NCBI GenBank assembly: GCA_015487895.1
Contig: WFOW01000183.1
Location: forward strand, 1-9,644
Direction: 5' to 3'
Length of the DNA stretch: 9,644 nt
Source of the DNA: Gammaproteobacteria bacterium
Lineage (GTDB): Bacteria > Pseudomonadota > Gammaproteobacteria > S144-34
Numbering within the stretch: position 1 is the stretch's first letter; every line of letters starts with the position of its first letter. Of the stretch, positions 5,977 to 9,644 are shown one piece after another. The notes below the pieces were generated by a model. It made no database searches, had not been told where the DNA came from, and worked only from the letters and a program-made list of their open reading frames with translations. The position numbers and the translations under genes were made by a program.

Positions 5977-8228
5977 GGCTCGTGCTCCTGCCGTCCCAGC
6001 CCGAGGTCGGGCGGGAAGTCGTCGACCTGGATCACCCGCATGCGGGCGGCCTCGGCCGCCTCCACGGCCTCGAGCAGCGCGGGCTCGAGCGCGTCGTGCG
6101 CGCGCGCCCACGCCAGCGCCGCCGCCGTGCCCTGCGCGCGCACCGCGCGCGGGACGCGCCGGCGCAGCGCCCGCTCGGCCTCCTCGGCGGCCACCGCGAG
6201 CCGCAGCGCCTCCTCGAGCTCCGCCAGCGGCTCGCCCGGCGCCGAAGGCCGGTGGATGGCATCCGTGAGGGCGTCGCGCGCCGGCCCGGGGCGCGAGACG
6301 AGCTCGGCGGCGGCGCGGGTGAGGCGGTCCGGCGGCGGGCGGTGGCGCCGCCCGAGCGGGAAGAGCAGCGGGCGCAGCAGCCGGGCGGCCGGCCGCCCGG
6401 CCCCGGGCCAGTTGCGCAGCGCCTCCTCGAGCGCGCCCTCGCCGAAGGCGAGCAGATCCCGGCAGGCCCAGTCGAGCAGCGGCTCGAGGGCGCGCGGCTC
6501 GCCGCCGGCCACGTGCCGGTGGACCGCGGCGCTGACCAGGAACAGCGCGCTCAGGACGTCGCCGAGGCGCGCCGAGAGCATCTCCCGGCGCTTGAGGCCG
6601 CCGCCGAGGGTGAGCACGGCGAGGTCGGCGGCCGCGGCCAGGCAGGCCGCGAGCCGCGTGGCCGCGCGCAGGTGGCGGGCGGCGGCGCCGCGGCAGGGCA
6701 CGCGCACGAGGCGCGCGCCGCCGAGCCCGTACCAGAGCGCGCGCGCGAGCGCGCCCGCCAGGTGCCCCGCGAAGCCCGCCAGCGCGCGCCGGAAGCGCCG
6801 CGCCCCCTCGGCGTCCTGCGCCTGCGCGGTGCGGATCAGCGGCAGCAGCCAGGGGTGGCAGCGCACCGCCCCCTGGCCGAAGACGATCATGCTCCGCGTG
6901 AGGATGTTGGCGCCCTCGACCGTGATGCCGACGGGCACCGCCTGCCACACGAGCCCGAGCCGGTTGCGCGGCCCGAGGCAGATGGCGCTGCCCCCGCGCA
7001 CGTCCATGGCATCGGCGACCACGCGCCGCATGGCCTCCGTGAGGTGATGCTTGAGGATGGCCGAGGCGACCGCCGGGCGCTCGCCCGCCTCCAGCCCCAC
7101 GGTGAGAAAGCGGCGCGCGGCGTCCATCCAGTAGGTGCGGCCCGCCATGCGCCCGAGCGCCTCCTGCACGCCCTCGAAGCGCGCCAGCGGCGCCCCGAAC
7201 TGGCGGCGCACCCGCGCGTAGGCCCCGACCTCGCGGCAGGCGAGCTCGGCGGCCGCCACCGACAGCGCCGGCAGCGAGATCCCGCGCCCCTCCGCCAGGC
7301 ACTCCATCAGCATGCGCCAGCCGCGGCCGATCCCGGCGCGCCCGCCGATCACCGCATCGAGCGGCACAAAGACGTCCTCGCCCTGGATGGGGCCGTTCAT
7401 GAAGGCCAGCCCCAGCGGCAGGTGGCGGCGGCCGATGCGCACGCCCGGCGCATCGGCCGGCACCAGCGCGAGCGTGATGGCCCCGTCGGGCGCCTCGCCG
7501 CCGAGCAGGCCTTCCGGATCGTGGAGGCGGAAGGCGAGGCCGATGAGCGTCGCCACCGGCGCCAGCGTGATGTAGCGCTTCGACCAGCTCAGGCGGATGC
7601 CCAGCACCTCCTCGCCCTGCCAGCGCCCGCGGCAGACCACCCCGCGGTCGGTCATCGCCGCCGCGTCCGAGCCCGCCACGGGCGAGGTCAGCGCGAAGCA
7701 GGGGATCTCCTCGCCGCGCGCGAGCCGCGGCAGGTAGCGCTCGCGCTGCGCCGGCGTGCCGTAGTGGAGCAGCAGCTTCGCCGGCCCGAGCGAGTTGGGC
7801 ACCATCACCGTCACCGCCGCGGCGACGCTGCGGCTCGCGACCTTCGCCACCACCGCCGAGTGCCCCAGCGCCGAGAACCCCAGCCCCCCGTGCTCGGGCG
7901 GGACGATCATGCCGAAGAAGCGCTCGCGCCTGAGGAAGTCCCACACCTCCGGGGGCAGGTCGTGGCGGCGGTGGTGGATGTCCCAGTCGTCGAGCATGGC
8001 GCACAGGCGCTCGACCGGACCCTCGAGAAAGGCGCGCTCGTCCTCGCGCAGGCGCGGCGCGGCGAGCGCCAGCAGCCGCTCCCAGCGCGGGCGGCCCGTC
8101 ATGAGCTCGCCCTCCCACCACACCGTCCCCGCCTCGAGCGCCTCGCGCTCGGTCTCCGACAGCGGCGGCAGCGCCCGCGCCAGCGCGCGCTGCAGCGGGA
8201 AGGTGAGGCGGTCGAGGAGGGCGCTCAT
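5925..8228 (-). CDS. fadE: Acyl-CoA dehydrogenase FadE (no N-terminal membrane segment)
   Basis: FAD-dependent first oxidation of beta-oxidation, acyl-CoA to trans-2-enoyl-CoA, passing electrons to ETF (no ETF genes in this window). 767 residues. It matches E. coli FadE along most of its length: SETEREALEAGTVWWEGEL (24-42), NSLGPAKLLLHYGT, EIPCFALTSPVAGSDA (174-189), and the likely catalytic base Glu438 in ITVEGANILTRSM. GGGLKRREMLSARLGD and the C-terminal VIQVDDFPPD also match. E. coli FadE (814 residues) begins with about 75 mostly hydrophobic residues; these are absent, and the protein starts at MSALLDRLTFPLQRALARAL. The ATG at 8226-8228 overlaps the upstream TGA, with GGGGAGGG about 5-6 nt before it. 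Translation ends at TAG 5925-5927, 52 nt inside the thiolase gene. The tail after VDDF is about as long as in E. coli, so the overlap is not an obvious run-on. Confidence 0.95.
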   Translation of the reverse strand: MSALLDRLTFPLQRALARALPPLSETEREALEAGTVWWEGELMTGRPRWERLLALAAPRLREDERAFLEGPVERLCAMLDDWDIHHRRHDLPPEVWDFLRRERFFGMIVPPEHGGLGFSALGHSAVVAKVASRSVAAAVTVMVPNSLGPAKLLLHYGTPAQRERYLPRLARGEEIPCFALTSPVAGSDAAAMTDRGVVCRGRWQGEEVLGIRLSWSKRYITLAPVATLIGLAFRLHDPEGLLGGEAPDGAITLALVPADAPGVRIGRRHLPLGLAFMNGPIQGEDVFVPLDAVIGGRAGIGRGWRMLMECLAEGRGISLPALSVAAAELACREVGAYARVRRQFGAPLARFEGVQEALGRMAGRTYWMDAARRFLTVGLEAGERPAVASAILKHHLTEAMRRVVADAMDVRGGSAICLGPRNRLGLVWQAVPVGITVEGANILTRSMIVFGQGAVRCHPWLLPLIRTAQAQDAEGARRFRRALAGFAGHLAGALARALWYGLGGARLVRVPCRGAAARHLRAATRLAACLAAAADLAVLTLGGGLKRREMLSARLGDVLSALFLVSAAVHRHVAGGEPRALEPLLDWACRDLLAFGEGALEEALRNWPGAGRPAARLLRPLLFPLGRRHRPPPDRLTRAAAELVSRPGPARDALTDAIHRPSAPGEPLAELEEALRLAVAAEEAERALRRRVPRAVRAQGTAAALAWARAHDALEPALLEAVEAAEAARMRVIQVDDFPPDLGLGRQEHEPWPHGARAGRAAAPSSS
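5985..5990 (-). promoter_or_regulatory. Shine-Dalgarno of the thiolase inside fadE
   Basis: CAGGAG, 8 nt before the thiolase ATG at 5974-5976 and embedded in the fadE coding sequence. It fixes the thiolase start and so supports the long gene overlap. Confidence 0.65.
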
Positions 8229-9121
8229 GCCGTCCCTCCCCACTTGAGCCCCGGCGGCGGCGGGGGCGGCGGCTCGGCCTCCGGCTCCGGCGCCGGCGGC
8301 AGGCATTCGTCCAGGCTCTCGTTGCAGATCCGGCCGGACTCGTCCCAGGGCAGCCGGCGGTAGAGGCCCACCTCGTGCAGCCCCAGGTAGGGATACTTCA
8401 CGATGTCGAAGTAGGGCGAGTAGTCGAAGTCGCGCGGCGTGAACAGCTTGCTGTTTCGCCGGTACAGGCGCAGGCGCCCGTCCGGAAGCCGCTCGATGAA
8501 GGGCAGGATCGGGAAGTCCACGCTCGCGAAGGCCTCGGCCAGCATGGACGAGCACACCGTGCGCGTCGGCCCCCCGGCGTTGTGCTCGAACAGCGAGCTG
8601 CGCCAGCGCCGCGGCAGCAGCGACCAGGGGAACAGGAAGCGCGCGAGATCGAGAAGCTGGCGCACGTCGTAGTCCGTGCCCAGCCGCGCAGCGGCGTAGG
8701 CGATCACCTTCTGGGCGTCCTCCGGCGCCAGCCCCCGCGGCCGGCAGATGCGCAGGTGGTCGTCGCGGTAGCGCGAGAGCGGGCTGACGATGGTGCCTTC
8801 GCCGAGGAGCGCCTCGATGACCAGCGGCTCGGCCGGGTCGCCCGGATAGAAGGCCGCCACGCGCTCGCGCACCTCCGGGTCGGCGATGTCGAACAGCCGG
8901 CCGACGTAGAGCGCCGAGTGCGTCCAGGGGGACTGGGTGATGAGCTTGATGACCTCGCTGACCCGCGAGCGCCCCTCCACCAGGATCACGTCGCCCGGCC
9001 GGACCTCGTAGCAGAGCCGCTCGAAGTCGTACAGCGGCGCCCCCGGGGCGGGCCGCTCCCGTTCCCTGGTGAGCCAGCCCGTCACCTTGCGGGTGACGTG
9101 GCGCTTGAGCCTCGCGAGCAT
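8225..9121 (-). CDS. Permuted papain-like enzyme, YiiX/YaeF type (C92 family, permuted NlpC/P60)
   Basis: 298 residues. The order of catalytic elements is the permuted one: His68 in a SPWTHSALYVG block (64-74), then an acidic residue in VIEAL (Glu103), then the nucleophile Cys190 in TVCSSMLAEAF (188-198). RPGDVILVEG (41-50) is the typical opening strand of the fold. No signal peptide is evident; residues 1-25 are basic (RLKRHVTRKVTGWLTRERER) and may be a peripheral membrane anchor. The C-terminus is a proline-rich tail (seven prolines at 284-290). C92 proteins are predicted amidases or acyltransferases, and the permuted NlpC/P60 group includes lecithin:retinol acyltransferase-like enzymes. 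The substrate here is unknown. It is the first gene of the operon, its TGA overlaps the fadE ATG, and GGAAGGAG lies 7 nt before its own ATG. The context suggests a lipid role, by inference. Confidence 0.82.
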   Translation of the reverse strand: MLARLKRHVTRKVTGWLTRERERPAPGAPLYDFERLCYEVRPGDVILVEGRSRVSEVIKLITQSPWTHSALYVGRLFDIADPEVRERVAAFYPGDPAEPLVIEALLGEGTIVSPLSRYRDDHLRICRPRGLAPEDAQKVIAYAAARLGTDYDVRQLLDLARFLFPWSLLPRRWRSSLFEHNAGGPTRTVCSSMLAEAFASVDFPILPFIERLPDGRLRLYRRNSKLFTPRDFDYSPYFDIVKYPYLGLHEVGLYRRLPWDESGRICNESLDECLPPAPEPEAEPPPPPPPGLKWGGTA

Positions 9122-9128
9122 GGGCCCG

Positions 9129-9136
9129 CTCCTTCC
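9129..9136 (-). promoter_or_regulatory. Shine-Dalgarno of the operon's first gene
   Basis: GGAAGGAG on the minus strand, ending 7 nt before the ATG at 9119-9121. It supports this start for the C92 gene. Confidence 0.75.
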
Positions 9137-9141
9137 GGCCG

Positions 9142-9167
9142 CCGTCCCCGGGACGGAGGGCCTCCGT
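9142..9167 (-). promoter_or_regulatory. Two mutually exclusive leader hairpins
   Basis: In the transcript, arms ACGGAGG and CCTCCGT (9153-9167) can form a 7-bp stem. Arms CCGTCCC and GGGACGG (9142-9156) can form another. They share the middle segment and cannot form together. The second lies a few bases upstream of the Shine-Dalgarno sequence. The minimal one-base loops would have to open by a base pair or two. A regulatory role is inferred from geometry alone. Confidence 0.3.
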
Positions 9168-9193
9168 TCCCGTTAGCGGCCGCCTCTCCCACA

Positions 9194-9222
9194 AATTTAG
9201 ACAGCGCAGGAAGGCGGCGTTC
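9194..9222 (-). promoter_or_regulatory. Weak candidate promoter of the beta-oxidation operon
   Basis: On the minus strand the only AT-rich island in the central gap reads TGTCTAAATTTG. Candidate -10 hexamers are TAAATT (9194-9199) or TCTAAA (9196-9201), each four of six to consensus. The -35 position would fall in GAACGC or TCGAAC, poor matches inside the 14-bp palindrome. A second possible -10, TATAAC, is at 9372-9377. An activated or alternative promoter is equally possible. Confidence 0.25.
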
Positions 9223-9229
9223 GAACGCC
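9216..9229. promoter_or_regulatory. Perfect 14-bp palindrome, candidate operator
   Basis: GGCGTTCGAACGCC is a perfect inverted repeat about 95 nt upstream of the first operon gene, overlapping where the -35 element would lie. TetR-family regulators of fatty acid degradation (PsrA, FadR of several phyla) bind palindromes of this general size. I cannot match it to a known consensus with confidence. Confidence 0.4.
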
Positions 9230-9279
9230 CGTCACACCACGACAGCCGCTCGGGCGGGACCCCGTGCGGACCGGCGATG

Positions 9280-9295
9280 TCCCGGCGAGCCGGGA
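9280..9295. terminator. Inverted repeat in the intergenic gap
   Basis: TCCCGGC-GA-GCCGGGA, perfect 7-bp arms with a two-base centre. It lies about 75-90 nt after the stop of the small upstream ORF, so it could terminate that transcript, but no U tract follows. It could equally be a protein site. The rest of the gap (9122-9368) holds only the elements listed separately and a repeated AAGACAA (9346-9352, 9360-9366). Confidence 0.3.
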
Positions 9296-9368
9296 AAGGA
9301 GCGAGCCCCGGGGGACGGCGGCGCCCTGCACACCGCGCGCCTGGCAAGACAAAAGTGCGAAGACAAGG

Positions 9369-9641
9369 TTAGTTATAGATGATTGTTAATGTGCGTTCTC
9401 GCGAACGAGGGGGGCAGCGCGCCGGGCGGCGCGGCCGGGAGCAGCGCCGTCCCGTGCCGCTCAGCCGCGCCTGGGCACGCACGGGCGCCTGCCTTTCCGC
9501 CTGCCTCCTGGCCCGGGCACGCTTGATTCTCCACCAGACCTCATACCCGTACTGATACAGGGTGTCGATCCCGGCGATGATCGCGGCGGCCCCGCTGAGA
9601 AAGAGCAGGAACACGATCAGCTGCTCGATGTATCCCATCAT
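9369..9641 (-). CDS. Small membrane-anchored protein of unknown function
   Basis: 90 residues from ATG 9639-9641 to TAA 9369-9371. The N-terminus MMGYIEQLIVFLLFLSGAAA, continuing IIAGIDTLYQYGYEVWW, looks like one transmembrane helix (about 6-25) followed by an aromatic interface segment and a strongly basic stretch (RIKRARARRQAERQ). Positive residues after the helix suggest the C-terminus stays in the cytoplasm. From about residue 55 the sequence becomes arginine/proline-rich and less protein-like, so the true product may be shorter or the sequence decayed there. The frame is still open at the right edge (one more codon, GCC), so an upstream start outside the window cannot be excluded; two adjacent ATGs are candidates. 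I do not recognise a family. It is separated from the operon by 247 nt and is probably a distinct transcript. Confidence 0.5.
   Translation of the reverse strand: MMGYIEQLIVFLLFLSGAAAIIAGIDTLYQYGYEVWWRIKRARARRQAERQAPVRAQARLSGTGRRCSRPRRPARCPPRSRERTLTIIYN
9394..9407. repeat. Short inverted repeat near the end of the small ORF
   Basis: CGTTC-TCGC-GAACG: 5-bp arms and a 4-nt centre. The arms share CGTTC/GAACG with the 14-bp palindrome at 9216-9229, so it could be a second, spaced site for the same regulator or a weak hairpin. Low certainty. Confidence 0.22.
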
Positions 9642-9644
9642 GGC

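Noticed and set aside
4666..8363. Long + strand open frames opposite the thiolase and fadE genes
   Set aside because: Same compositional artefact: no recognisable domain, no ribosome-binding context, and fully covered by well-supported minus-strand genes.
8375..9382. + strand open frame covering the intergenic gap
   Set aside because: It lies antisense to the C92 gene for most of its length, lacks motifs, and its extension into the gap is low-complexity.

Overview
The window is very GC-rich (by eye about three quarters G+C; not computed) and every gene I can support lies on the minus strand. The fatty-acid gene set, the FadE-type acyl-CoA dehydrogenase and a YqjD/YqjE-like pair point to a high-GC proteobacterium, probably a gammaproteobacterium. 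I cannot name a genus. I see no mobile element, phage module, CRISPR array, tRNA or rRNA.

Read in the direction of transcription (high to low coordinates), the layout is as follows. A small membrane-anchored ORF of unknown function lies at the right edge (9369-9641). A 247-nt regulatory gap follows (9122-9368), with inverted repeats, a perfect 14-bp palindrome and weak promoter hexamers. Then comes one tightly packed operon: a permuted papain-like (C92, YiiX/YaeF) enzyme (8225-9121), an acyl-CoA dehydrogenase fadE (5925-8228), a thiolase of FadI size (4660-5976), a FadJ-type enoyl-CoA hydratase/3-hydroxyacyl-CoA dehydrogenase (2594-4663) and a long-chain acyl-CoA synthetase (774-2597). Three of the four junctions are 4-nt ATGA overlaps; the fadE/thiolase junction overlaps by 52 nt. 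Two strong hairpins (702-744) follow the operon. The last cluster is a DUF883/YqjD-like protein (332-658), a YqjE/holin-like two-helix membrane protein (60-335) and the first 29 codons of a third gene running off the left edge.

Together the operon encodes fatty acid activation and all four steps of beta-oxidation: synthetase, dehydrogenase, hydratase plus hydroxyacyl dehydrogenase, and thiolase. The C92 protein is the unexplained partner. It belongs to the permuted NlpC/P60 branch that includes lipid-acting LRAT-type enzymes, so it may release or transfer acyl groups; this is inference.

The most striking anomaly is an in-frame TAG at codon 158 of the synthetase. The reading frame and ANL-family motifs are intact on both sides, and the gene keeps a perfect Shine-Dalgarno sequence. 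It is a fresh nonsense mutation, a sequencing error, or a gene expressed in two pieces. A second oddity is the holin-like gene: it has no ATG, and a G7 tract just before it could allow a CTG start or fusion to the DUF883 protein by frameshift. Most of the window is otherwise ordinary core metabolism.
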